A stretch of DNA of 41,558 nt from Candidatus Omnitrophota bacterium (GTDB lineage Bacteria > Omnitrophota > Gorgyraeia > 2-01-FULL-45-10): contig JAFGJL010000031.1 of NCBI GenBank assembly GCA_016929115.1, forward strand, positions 1 to 41,558. The letters are read 5' to 3'. Each line of letters starts with the position of its first letter. Position 1 is the first letter of the stretch. Positions 19,012-26,288 of this stretch are shown here, piece after piece. The notes below the pieces were generated by a model. The model saw nothing but the letters and a program-made list of their open reading frames with translations, ran no database searches and was not told where the DNA came from. A program made the translations under genes and the position numbers.

Positions 19012-21051
19012 ATGCGCGTAAGTTATAACTGGCTCAAGGAATACGTCGATATCAGGCTGGCGCCGGAAAAGCTCGCCGAGCTCCTCACGATGTCGGGGCT
19101 TACCGTTGAATCGCTCCAGCCGCTCGGGGCCGACCACATATTCGAGATCGAGGTCACTTCGAACAGGCCTGACTGGCTGAGCGTTATCGGCATCGCGCGC
19201 GAGGTCGCGGCCATATGCGGCTCCAGGCTCAAGTTGCCGGCGATCGTTCCGGTCAGGAGCCAGGACGCGAAGGGCGGGGCCAGGATCATCGTCGACGATA
19301 GGAAGCTCTGCCCGCGTTACACGGGCCGCGTGATACGGAACGTAAAGATAGGGGAGTCGCCGCATTGGCTCAAGGCCAAGTTAGAAGCGATGGGCCTGCG
19401 GCCCGTCAACAACGCTGTCGATATCACCAACTTCTGCCTCTTCGAGACCGGTGAGCCCATGCACGTCTTCGACCTCGATAAGGTCGCGGGCGGTACCATC
19501 ATAGTGCGCAGGGCGAAAAAAGGTGAGAAGATCTTCACGATAGACGGCGTCGAGAGGGCGCTTGATGATCCGGCCCTCGTGATAGCCGACAGGGAGAAGC
19601 CCATCGCCATCGCCGGTGTAATGGGCGGGGCTGACACCGAGGTTACGGCTTCGACGAAGAATATCCTGCTGGAGGCGGCGTATTTTGACCCGGTCTCTGT
19701 GCGCAGGACCTCCCGGAAGCTCGGCATCTCGACCGAATCAAGTTACCGGTTCGAGCGGAAGGTCGACCTGGACAGTATCGCCTCTTCGTCCGACAGGGCG
19801 ACGGCGCTCATCGCCGAACTTTGCGGCGGGGCGGCCGGCGAACTATTTGACGTGGGTGAGAAGGCAAGGCCCGAAAAGACCGCGCACCTGAGGTATGAAC
19901 GGCTTAACAGCCTGCTGGGCTTGCATATCGAGCCGCCGAAGGCCGCCGCGATCCTTCGCTCCCTCGGCCTTGAGACGAAAGGCTCCTCACGCGACGCGAT
20001 AACCGCTAAGATACCGTCGTTCAGATACGACCTTGATGCCGAGACGGACCTCATAGAGGAGATATCCCGTATATACGGATATGACAGGATACCGCAGACC
20101 ATCCCTGTTGTCGTCGAACAGCCGATAAGGGTGCCTTCAAGCATAGTGATAGGCGACAAGATCAGGGATATATTGGCGGGTTTCGGCCTTGACGAGATCA
20201 TGACCTACAGCCTGTTGGGCAGAAGATCATTGGAGGCGGCCGGCGTCGGGACGGGCGACGCGGTCGAGATAAAGAACCCCCTCTCCAACGAACAGGAGGT
20301 CATGCGGCAAACGCTAATTCCGGGGATGCTTAACGCGGTCCGCTGGAACATCAACCGCAAGAATAAAGACCTGAAGTTGTTCGAGCTGGGCAAGGTTTAT
20401 ATCAAAAGGCACGACGGCGGCTTCAACGAGCATATTTCCCTTTCGATCGGCCTCGCGGGCCAGGCCTCGGCCGGCTGGCTCGAAGGCGCGAGGCAGGAGA
20501 GCTTTTTCGACGTGAAGGGCATAGCCGAGTCGCTTCTTGCGGAGCTGGGGATAAGCGATGTCTCTTTCAGGCCGGCCCAGAGCCCCTTCCTTTCCGCCGG
20601 CGCGGCCGCTTCCCTGGAGTCCGAAGGGAAGACCATAGGCATCCTCGGCCAGGTAAAGGCGTCGGTCCTGAGCGAGTTCGATATAAAGGAAAAGGTGTAT
20701 GTCCTTGAATTGTCGGCCGATGAGCTTTTTTCGCGCGCCCGCCTCGAAAAGACCTTTTCCGAGATACCGCGATACCCTTCCGTGGTCAGGGACATCTCTT
20801 TGATAGCCGACGCGGCAGCGCATAACGAAGACCTCCTCTCAGCCGTCAGGGCCGCGGGCAGCCCTCTTCTCAAGGAAGCCCAACTCATCGACCGTTATAT
20901 AGGCAGTCAGATACCGGACGGCAAGGTAAGCCTCACCTACCGGATCGAATACCAGGATCCGACGAGGACTCTCGAGGACAAGGACATCACGCCGGTCCAC
21001 GCGAGGATCCTCCAGGAGCTCGAGCGCCGTTTCGGCGCAAAACTTCGATAA
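19012..21051 (+). CDS. pheT: Phenylalanyl-tRNA synthetase beta subunit lacking the tRNA-binding OB domain
   Basis: PheT carries tRNA binding and editing in PheRS. I chose the ATG at 19012, which has GAGGA just upstream, rather than an in-frame TTG at 18994. The 679 residues include B3/B4 editing (RPVNNAVDITNF, EPMHVFDLDKV), the B5 domain (PSFRYDLDAETDLIEEISRIYGYD), a catalytic-like domain, and a C-terminal anticodon-binding fold (YPSVVRDISLI). The usual N-terminal EMAP/OB tRNA-binding domain, about 110 residues in the roughly 795-residue E. coli protein, is missing. MSGLTVESLQPLG runs straight into HIFEIEVTSNRPDWLS. The junction is clean with no frame disruption, so this looks like a stable short form. 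Confidence 0.95.
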   Translation: MRVSYNWLKEYVDIRLAPEKLAELLTMSGLTVESLQPLGADHIFEIEVTSNRPDWLSVIGIAREVAAICGSRLKLPAIVPVRSQDAKGGARIIVDDRKLCPRYTGRVIRNVKIGESPHWLKAKLEAMGLRPVNNAVDITNFCLFETGEPMHVFDLDKVAGGTIIVRRAKKGEKIFTIDGVERALDDPALVIADREKPIAIAGVMGGADTEVTASTKNILLEAAYFDPVSVRRTSRKLGISTESSYRFERKVDLDSIASSSDRATALIAELCGGAAGELFDVGEKARPEKTAHLRYERLNSLLGLHIEPPKAAAILRSLGLETKGSSRDAITAKIPSFRYDLDAETDLIEEISRIYGYDRIPQTIPVVVEQPIRVPSSIVIGDKIRDILAGFGLDEIMTYSLLGRRSLEAAGVGTGDAVEIKNPLSNEQEVMRQTLIPGMLNAVRWNINRKNKDLKLFELGKVYIKRHDGGFNEHISLSIGLAGQASAGWLEGARQESFFDVKGIAESLLAELGISDVSFRPAQSPFLSAGAAASLESEGKTIGILGQVKASVLSEFDIKEKVYVLELSADELFSRARLEKTFSEIPRYPSVVRDISLIADAAAHNEDLLSAVRAAGSPLLKEAQLIDRYIGSQIPDGKVSLTYRIEYQDPTRTLEDKDITPVHARILQELERRFGAKLR

Positions 21052-21069
21052 CCGCAAAAGTCTAATAAT

Positions 21070-21098
21070 TTGCTAGCGCATAAGGTTTGTGCTATACT
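21070..21098 (+). promoter_or_regulatory. Predicted 6S RNA promoter
   Basis: TTGCTA at 21070-21075 and TATACT at 21093-21098 are 17 bases apart, placing the transcription start near 21105, just before the predicted 6S closing stem. Confidence 0.65.
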
Positions 21099-21104
21099 TG
21101 GGGT

Positions 21105-21270
21105 GAAAAGACACCCTGCGGTGCTCGTGCTTGAACTGAAGAATCTTGAGCCATTAGAACTTACCCAGGGAGCCTAACTTTGCGCTCGCTTCGGCGTCCG
21201 CAAGAGGGCACCCACCTGTACATAACAGGGTCAAGATAATTCAATTTCACACGGCATCGCGGGGTTTTTT
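21105..21270 (+). ncRNA. ssrS: 6S RNA
   Basis: 6S RNA mimics an open promoter and sequesters the housekeeping RNA polymerase. The closing helix pairs ACCCTGCGGTGC (21113-21124) with GCATCGCGGGGT (21254-21265), 12 pairs with two G-U wobbles, followed by T6. The 5' part CTGCGGTGCTCG resembles E. coli CTGAGATGTTCG, and the 3' part GGCATCGCGGGG resembles E. coli GGCATCTCGGAG. A second helix, CTTG and GGTGC with GCACC and CAAG, and the small hairpin CCTGT-ACATA-ACAGG (about 21214-21229) sit where 6S RNAs have their bubble-side hairpin. The length of about 166 bases is typical. An rarA gene is downstream. A covariance-model search would be decisive. Confidence 0.82.
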
Positions 21271-21285
21271 ATGGCGAGCGGCATT

Positions 21286-21381
21286 AAAATTTTACGGGTC
21301 CTGCCGCGGGGTCGCCTTTCGGTGCTCCGCGGCCTCAAGGCGGACCCCGCGTCACCCGTAAAATTTTCGCAGTCGCTCCGG
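21286..21381. repeat. Palindromic element, copy A (between 6S RNA and rarA)
   Basis: Outer arms AAAATTTTACGGGT (21286-21299) and ACCCGTAAAATTTT (21354-21367) are exact inverted copies. Inside, CGCGGGGTC and GACCCCGCG pair, with GCC/GGC further in. The right flank CAGTCGCTCCGG (21370-21381) recurs at 37466-37477. The element is non-coding and fills most of the gap after the 6S RNA; 21382-21438 shows only the rarA leader. Confidence 0.75.
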
Positions 21382-21438
21382 CAGACACTCCAAAAGGCCT
21401 GTCGAGCGTGCCGAAAAATCACGATAGAGGAAAATTGA

Positions 21439-22749
21439 ATGGATCTTTTCGAAGGAAAGAAGGAAAAGAGACCCAAGACTGAGCCGCTGGCGGTGAGGAT
21501 GAGGCCGCGCTCTCTCGATGGTTTCGTCGGCCAGGAGCATATATTGGGTAAGGACAAGCTCCTCAGGCGCCTGATCGAGTCCGACAAGATCACTTCGCTC
21601 ATCCTTTACGGCCCGCCGGGCTGCGGCAAGACGACTCTGGCCCTCATCATAAGCGAGCGCACAAAGTCGCATTTTGAGCGCATCAACGCCGCCTCGAACA
21701 ATGTTGCGGACATCCGGCGCGTCATCGACGCCGCGAAAAAGCGCGCTTCGATGGACGGCAGGCGCACCATCCTCCTAATCGATGAGATCCATCGCTTCAA
21801 TAAGGCCCAGCAGGACGTCCTCATGCCCGATGTCGAGGCCGGTAATCCTGTCCTCATAGGCACGACCACCCACAACCCCTTCTTCTACGTCAACCAGGCG
21901 CTCCTTTCCCGCTCCCAGGTATTCGAGTTCAAAAAGTTGTCCGATAACGCGATCGCTGCCATCGTAAAAGGCGCCCTTAAAGACAAAGAGAACGGCTTGG
22001 GTAATGTCCCGATAATCATGGATGCCGATGCCGCAAAACATCTGGTGAAGGTCTCGGAAGGTGACGCCCGCCGGACGCTGTCGGCGCTGGAGGTGGGGGC
22101 CCTGACCACGCCCGCCGGCAAAGGCAAGAAGATCCATTTTACGGTGAGGGTCGCCGAGGAATCTATCCAGAAGAAGGCCGTTGTCTACGACAAGGACGAG
22201 GACGGCCATTACGATACCATATCCGCATTCATAAAGTCGATGCGCGGCTCAGACCCGGACGCCGTGCTCTACTGGCTCGCCAAGATGATATACGCCGGCG
22301 AGGATCCGCGTTTTATCGCCCGCAGGATCGTGATATGCGCGGCCGAGGACGTCGGAAACGCGGACCCGCAGGCCATCGTCATCGCCAATGCGGCCCTGCA
22401 GGTCTCGGAATTCGTCGGCATGCCAGAGGCGCGCATACCGTTGGCGCAGGCCGCCGTCTATGTCGCGTGCGCGCCGAAGTCGAACGCGGCGTACCTCGGC
22501 ATTGAGAGCGCATTGAAGGACGTCGAGGAAGGCAAGACGCTCGACGTGCCGGACCACTTGAAGGACGCCAGCCTCGACGCTGATGCCTTCGGCCACGGGA
22601 AAGGCTACAAATACGCGCACGATTTTAAGGACCATTACGTGAAGCAGGAATACAAGCCTTCGGCCAAGAAATATTATATCCCAACGACGATGGGCTACGA
22701 GGCCAGGATAAAGGAATGGCTTGAGAGACTTAAGAAAAGCGAAGGTTAA
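21439..22749 (+). CDS. rarA: Replication-associated recombination protein A (RarA/MgsA AAA+ ATPase)
   Basis: RarA is a clamp-loader-like AAA+ ATPase that acts at stalled replication forks. The 436 residues begin with LAVRMRPRSLDGFVGQEHILG and have Walker A GPPGCGKTT near 56-64. They continue with Walker B LLIDEIHRFNKAQQD, sensor 1 GTTTHNPFF, and the C-terminal tetramerisation region with AEDVGNADPQAIVIANAA and IPLAQAAVYVACAPKSNAAY. All are diagnostic of the family. GAGGAAAATTGA precedes the ATG. Its place beside 6S RNA recalls arrangements in other bacteria. Confidence 0.95.
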   Translation: MDLFEGKKEKRPKTEPLAVRMRPRSLDGFVGQEHILGKDKLLRRLIESDKITSLILYGPPGCGKTTLALIISERTKSHFERINAASNNVADIRRVIDAAKKRASMDGRRTILLIDEIHRFNKAQQDVLMPDVEAGNPVLIGTTTHNPFFYVNQALLSRSQVFEFKKLSDNAIAAIVKGALKDKENGLGNVPIIMDADAAKHLVKVSEGDARRTLSALEVGALTTPAGKGKKIHFTVRVAEESIQKKAVVYDKDEDGHYDTISAFIKSMRGSDPDAVLYWLAKMIYAGEDPRFIARRIVICAAEDVGNADPQAIVIANAALQVSEFVGMPEARIPLAQAAVYVACAPKSNAAYLGIESALKDVEEGKTLDVPDHLKDASLDADAFGHGKGYKYAHDFKDHYVKQEYKPSAKKYYIPTTMGYEARIKEWLERLKKSEG

Positions 22750-22759
22750 ATCAAAATAT

Positions 22760-22857
22760 ACAAACTACAAATCACAAACAAACCACAATTTACAATTACC
22801 AAAACCTTTTGGTCATTTGGTATTGCAATTTGTTTGTGATTTGGGATTTGTGATTTG
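22760..22857. repeat. AT-rich CAAATCACAAAC-type inverted repeat
   Basis: CAAATCACAAACAAA (22768-22782) is exactly inverted at 22829-22843. Inside, CCAAAACCTTTTGG and ACCAAA/TTTGGT words continue the pairing, and a second GGGATTTGTGATTTGG unit follows. It fills the gap between rarA and the next gene and has no coding sense. Confidence 0.75.
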
Positions 22858-22878
22858 GAAATTAAAGGGCGTTCAATC

Positions 22879-23880
22879 GTGAATAAGAAGGCGATTGCAT
22901 TACTATCCGGCGGGCTCGACTCGATACTCGCGATCCGCCTCCTGCAGGAGCAGGGGGTAGAGATCGAGGCGGTCAACTTCTATATCGATTTCGCCGCCTG
23001 CATACCGAAGATCGGGGGCGAGGACGCCGCGAAGAAGGCCGCGCGTCTCCTTAATATCCCGCTCACCGTGGTCGATATCACGCCCGAATATCTCGAGATG
23101 TTCAAAAATCCCAGGCATGGCTACGGCGCCAATATCAATCCCTGTATCGACTGCAAGATATTCATGCTTAAAAGAGCCAAGGCGATGATGGCCGAGAGAG
23201 GCGCCTCGTTCTTGGTAACGGGGGAGGTGCTCGGTGAGCGTCCGATGTCGCAGCGCAGGGACGCGCTCAACATCATCGAGCGGGATGCCGGGGTGCGCGG
23301 TATACTTCTGCGGCCGTTGTCAGCCAAGGTCTTGAACCCCACGCTTCCGGAAAAAGAAGGTGCGGTCGATCGCGAAAAATTACTCGGTATCACAGGCCGG
23401 GGCAGAAAGCCCCAGATGGAACTTGCGGAGAAGTTCGGCATCAAGGAATACCCCAACCCCGCAGGCGGCTGCCTCCTTACCGACCCCGGATTCACCGGTC
23501 GCGTGGAGGACCTCGTCAAACATAACGCTCTCGACATCGAGAACCTGAAACTCCTGAAGTGCGGCAGGCATTTCAGGCTTTCGCCGACGGCAAAGCTGGC
23601 AGTCGGACGGGACGACCGCGACAATGACCTTGTCATGGCCGAGGCGAAAGAAGGCGATATATGCCTGCGTCTCGCCGATTACCCGAGCCCTTTCTGCCTA
23701 TTGCGTGGCGCCACCGACGATGACACTGTCCATGAGGCGGCACGGGTTGTCGCCTATCACACCAAGCTCCGGGACAGGGAAAGCCTGCGCATTGATTACT
23801 GGAAAGAGGGCTCTCCGGAGCACAGAACGATATCCGTCAAGCCGGCTTCGCTCGAAGAAATAAGCGCCATGCGAATATAG
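22879..23880 (+). CDS. MnmA/ThiI-like ATP-dependent tRNA sulfurtransferase
   Basis: The protein has an adenylating PP-loop, SGGLDS at residues 10-15, as in MnmA, ThiI and TtuA enzymes that activate uridine for thiolation. Residues 86-92 read INPCIDC, like the MnmA NPCxxC region, and AGGC at 195-198 supplies a third cysteine. CxxC plus a distant cysteine could hold an Fe-S cluster, as in TtuA-type enzymes. The C-terminal half (about 220-330) is not one I can name with certainty. I chose GTG at 22879 because the longer TTG start lies inside the upstream repeat. It precedes thi4 in a sulfur region. The substrate is not known, and it may not be true MnmA. Confidence 0.7.
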   Translation: MNKKAIALLSGGLDSILAIRLLQEQGVEIEAVNFYIDFAACIPKIGGEDAAKKAARLLNIPLTVVDITPEYLEMFKNPRHGYGANINPCIDCKIFMLKRAKAMMAERGASFLVTGEVLGERPMSQRRDALNIIERDAGVRGILLRPLSAKVLNPTLPEKEGAVDREKLLGITGRGRKPQMELAEKFGIKEYPNPAGGCLLTDPGFTGRVEDLVKHNALDIENLKLLKCGRHFRLSPTAKLAVGRDDRDNDLVMAEAKEGDICLRLADYPSPFCLLRGATDDDTVHEAARVVAYHTKLRDRESLRIDYWKEGSPEHRTISVKPASLEEISAMRI

Positions 23881-23893
23881 CCGCCGAAAATAT

Positions 23894-23922
23894 TTGACAC
23901 AAATGGGCGGAGATGTTTTAAT
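23894..23922 (+). promoter_or_regulatory. Predicted thi4 promoter
   Basis: A perfect TTGACA at 23894-23899 and TTTAAT at 23917-23922 are 17 bases apart. The leader would be about 30 bases, too short for a TPP riboswitch, and ends in GAGGAGG at 23946-23952, an excellent ribosome binding site for the GTG at 23959. Confidence 0.7.
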
Positions 23923-23958
23923 AGCGGAAGAGATGCGGTCAATCTGAGGAGGTTTCGC

Positions 23959-24735
23959 GTGAAACTGGACGAGATAAAGATATCGAAGGCGATAATCAAG
24001 GCCTATAACGAGAAGTTGATAAACGCGCTGGATATCGATGTCGCTATAGTCGGGGCCGGGCCTGCGGGCATGGCCTGCGCGTATTATCTCGCGAAAGCGA
24101 AAAAGAGGGTCGCGATATTCGAGCGGAAACTCTCGGTCGGCGGCGGGATGTGGGGCGGCGGCATAATGTTCAACGAGATAGTGGTCCAGGATAAGGCCAA
24201 AAAGATACTGGATGAGTTTGGCGTGCGGACAAGGCTGTATGAGAAGGGCTATTTTCTCGCCGATTCCATAGAATCAGTGTCCACTATATGCTCGAAGATG
24301 GTTAAGGCGGGCGTGAAGGTCTTTAACCTGCTGAGTGCCGAGGATGTCTTAGTGAGGCATAGAAGGGTTTGCGGCCTAGTCCTCAACTGGACGGCCGTGG
24401 AGATGGCGAAACTGCATGTCGACCCCATCAGCATGAAGGCGCGATTCGTAATCGACGCCACCGGCCACGCAGCAGAGGTCGTGCGCATAGTCGAGCGCAA
24501 ATCCGGCATCCGGCTAAAGACTAGGACCGGCAAAGTCATGGGAGAGCAATCTATGTGGGCCGATGTAGGGGAAGACACGATAGTCAAGAATTCGAAAGAG
24601 GTCTGCCCGGGCCTCTATACCTGCGGCATGTGCTCAAATGCTGTTTTCGGCGGCCCGCGCATGGGGCCGATATTCGGCGGCATGCTGCTCTCAGGTAAGA
24701 AGGTTGCCGGAGAACTGCTCGGGAAGCTGTATTAA
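23959..24735 (+). CDS. thi4: Sulfide-dependent thiazole synthase (Thi4 family)
   Basis: Thi4 builds the thiazole moiety of thiamine from NAD, glycine and a sulfur source. The 258 residues show the FAD/NAD Rossmann motif [15 protein letters not shown] at 31-45, [16 protein letters not shown] at 61-76, and [21 protein letters not shown] near the C-terminus. The residue that is a sacrificial cysteine in yeast THI4 is His153 here (HVDPI). Family knowledge says His-type enzymes, known from methanogens and some anaerobic bacteria, use free sulfide and turn over repeatedly. The start is GTG with a strong ribosome binding site. It stands alone between its own promoter and a strong palindrome. Anaerobic sulfide use fits the neighbouring genes. 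Confidence 0.93.
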   Translation: MKLDEIKISKAIIKAYNEKLINALDIDVAIVGAGPAGMACAYYLAKAKKRVAIFERKLSVGGGMWGGGIMFNEIVVQDKAKKILDEFGVRTRLYEKGYFLADSIESVSTICSKMVKAGVKVFNLLSAEDVLVRHRRVCGLVLNWTAVEMAKLHVDPISMKARFVIDATGHAAEVVRIVERKSGIRLKTRTGKVMGEQSMWADVGEDTIVKNSKEVCPGLYTCGMCSNAVFGGPRMGPIFGGMLLSGKKVAGELLGKLY

Positions 24736-24752
24736 ATCCACAAATCCACCAC

Positions 24753-24794
24753 ACCCGCCCCGGCCGGGAACCATGGTTCCCGGCCGGGGCGGGT
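24753..24794. repeat. Perfect 42-bp GC-rich palindrome downstream of thi4
   Basis: Every base from 24753 to 24794 pairs with its mirror position around the central CCATGG, with no loop beyond what folding requires. The arms are CCCGCCCCGGCCGGGAAC and its complement. TAATATTTTC follows, a weak U-tract. It could terminate thi4 transcription and insulate the Rrf2 operon, or be a protein-binding or mobile palindrome. Confidence 0.8.
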
Positions 24795-24811
24795 AATATT
24801 TTCAAAAAAAC

Positions 24812-24839
24812 TTGACAAAAGTGTTATTTCAGGTATAAT
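24812..24839 (+). promoter_or_regulatory. Predicted promoter of the Rrf2-cysK operon
   Basis: A perfect TTGACA (24812-24817) and perfect TATAAT (24834-24839) are 16 bases apart. The strong match suggests a promoter that needs repression, and Rrf2 autoregulation is likely. I could not identify a specific operator. The leader to the ATG at 24885 is about 40 bases. Confidence 0.75.
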
Positions 24840-24884
24840 TATTACTAAGCCAATCATATTTATAGGGTTTAGTAAAAGGACAGG

Positions 24885-25343
24885 ATGAAGATAACCTACA
24901 AAGGCGACTACGCTCTAAAGGCGCTTTTTCAGCTGGCTCTCCACTATGGTAACGAGGCAGGAGGCGTCATGTCCATAAACGAGATAGCCAGGCTCGGGGA
25001 TATGCCTGTTAAGTTCCTCGAGCAGATACTCCTTACCTTAAGTAAGGGTGGCTTTGTGAAGAGCAGGCGGGGAATAAAGGGCGGGTTCTCCCTGGCAAGG
25101 CCGCCGAAAGATATAACAGTAGGAGAAGTCGTGCGGTTCATCGAGGGGCCCTTAGAGCCGATCGCCTGCGTTACCGATGAACATTATAAAGGTTGCAAGG
25201 ATATGTCAAATTGCATATTCAGGGACGTTTGGAAGGATGTCGGCCACGCCATTTCCGTAGTGATAGACACATTGACGTTTGAGGAGCTTGCATCGCGCTA
25301 TAAAGAGCGGGGCCTGAAACCCGTTCTGGAGTATACTATATAA
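24885..25343 (+). CDS. Rrf2 family transcriptional regulator with three cysteines
   Basis: Rrf2 regulators include IscR, NsrR and CymR, which sense Fe-S clusters, nitric oxide or cysteine status. The 152 residues begin [18 protein letters not shown] and have the winged helix at about 28-75 ([19 protein letters not shown], then [12 protein letters not shown]). Three cysteines, C95, C104 and C110, lie where IscR holds its [2Fe-2S] cluster (C92, C98, C104), though the first spacing is eight residues instead of five. AAAAGGA precedes the ATG. It heads an operon beginning with cysK 16 bases downstream, so control of sulfur assimilation, as with CymR, is the likely job. Cluster binding is an inference. 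Confidence 0.88.
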   Translation: MKITYKGDYALKALFQLALHYGNEAGGVMSINEIARLGDMPVKFLEQILLTLSKGGFVKSRRGIKGGFSLARPPKDITVGEVVRFIEGPLEPIACVTDEHYKGCKDMSNCIFRDVWKDVGHAISVVIDTLTFEELASRYKERGLKPVLEYTI

Positions 25344-25359
25344 AGGTAAGGGGGCTTTG

Positions 25360-26286
25360 ATGGCCACTGGGATAGCGGGCAATATCGCGGAGCTTATAGG
25401 CAACACGCCCATGGTAAGGCTGGTCCGGATAGTCGAATCAGAGATGGCTCAAGTCCTGGCAAAGGTGGAATATTTCAACCCGGGAGGGAGCATAAAGGAC
25501 AGGATATGCCTTTCGATGATAGAGGACGCCGAGAGAAGCGGTCTCTTGAAGAAAGGGGCCACCATCATAGAGCCGACGAGCGGCAATACCGGCATAGGCC
25601 TTGCCATGATCTCGGCGGTCAAGGGCTACAGGTGTGTCCTCACGATGCCGGAGACGATGAGTATAGAGCGAATACACATCCTGAAGGCCTACGGCGCGGA
25701 GGTAGTGCTTACGCCGGGCAGCGAGGGCATGACAGGCGCCGTAAAGAGGGCCGAGGAGCTGCTCAAAAAAACCGCGGGAAGCTTCATGCCTCAGCAGTTC
25801 AAGAATCCCGCGAACCCCGACGCGCACCGCCGGACGACGGCCCTCGAGATACTGGAACAATCCGGCGGCGCCATAGACGCTTTCGTGGCCGGCGTGGGGA
25901 CCGGCGGGACGCTTACAGGAGTGGGCGAAGTCTTGAAAGCGCGTAATCCTCAGGTGAAGATCATCGCGGTCGAGCCGTCGAAAAGCCCTGTCCTCTCCGG
26001 AGGGAAACCAGGCCCTCATAAGATCCAGGGAATAGGCGCGGGATTCGTCCCGGAAGTGTTGAATAAGAGCATGATAGACAGGATAATTCAGGTCGATGAT
26101 AATGACGCCTTGTTAACGGCGAAGAGACTGGCCAGGGAGGAAGGGCTTTTTGTAGGCATATCGAGCGGGGCAGCTGTGTGGGCCGCGCTGAATGTAGCCG
26201 TGGAATTGGGAAAAGGGAAGACCGTGGTGACGGTGCTTCCGGACACGGGAGAAAGATATCTCTCTATGGAAAAAAGCGGGGTGTAG
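25360..26286 (+). CDS. cysK: Cysteine synthase (O-acetylserine sulfhydrylase)
   Basis: CysK makes cysteine from O-acetylserine and sulfide using PLP. The 308 residues contain the PLP lysine K46 in PGGSIKDR, the substrate loop TSGNTGIG, the phosphate-binding [10 protein letters not shown], and [11 protein letters not shown], all at normal family positions and length. I chose the ATG at 25360, with AAGGGGG upstream; the preceding TTG is in frame. The gene follows the Rrf2 regulator and is two bases from the DUF39 gene, so sulfide handling is coupled in one transcript. A cystathionine-beta-synthase-like role is less likely given the size and the absence of CBS domains. Confidence 0.93.
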   Translation: MATGIAGNIAELIGNTPMVRLVRIVESEMAQVLAKVEYFNPGGSIKDRICLSMIEDAERSGLLKKGATIIEPTSGNTGIGLAMISAVKGYRCVLTMPETMSIERIHILKAYGAEVVLTPGSEGMTGAVKRAEELLKKTAGSFMPQQFKNPANPDAHRRTTALEILEQSGGAIDAFVAGVGTGGTLTGVGEVLKARNPQVKIIAVEPSKSPVLSGGKPGPHKIQGIGAGFVPEVLNKSMIDRIIQVDDNDALLTAKRLAREEGLFVGISSGAAVWAALNVAVELGKGKTVVTVLPDTGERYLSMEKSGV

Positions 26287-26288
26287 GC

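Noticed and set aside
23923-23958. A TPP riboswitch before thi4
   Set aside because: CTGAG is present, but the leader is only about 30 bases and the rest of the THI-element is absent.
24753-24794. The palindrome after thi4 as a second parS
   Set aside because: GGAACCATGGTTCC lacks the CACGTG-type parS core and is part of a much longer palindrome.
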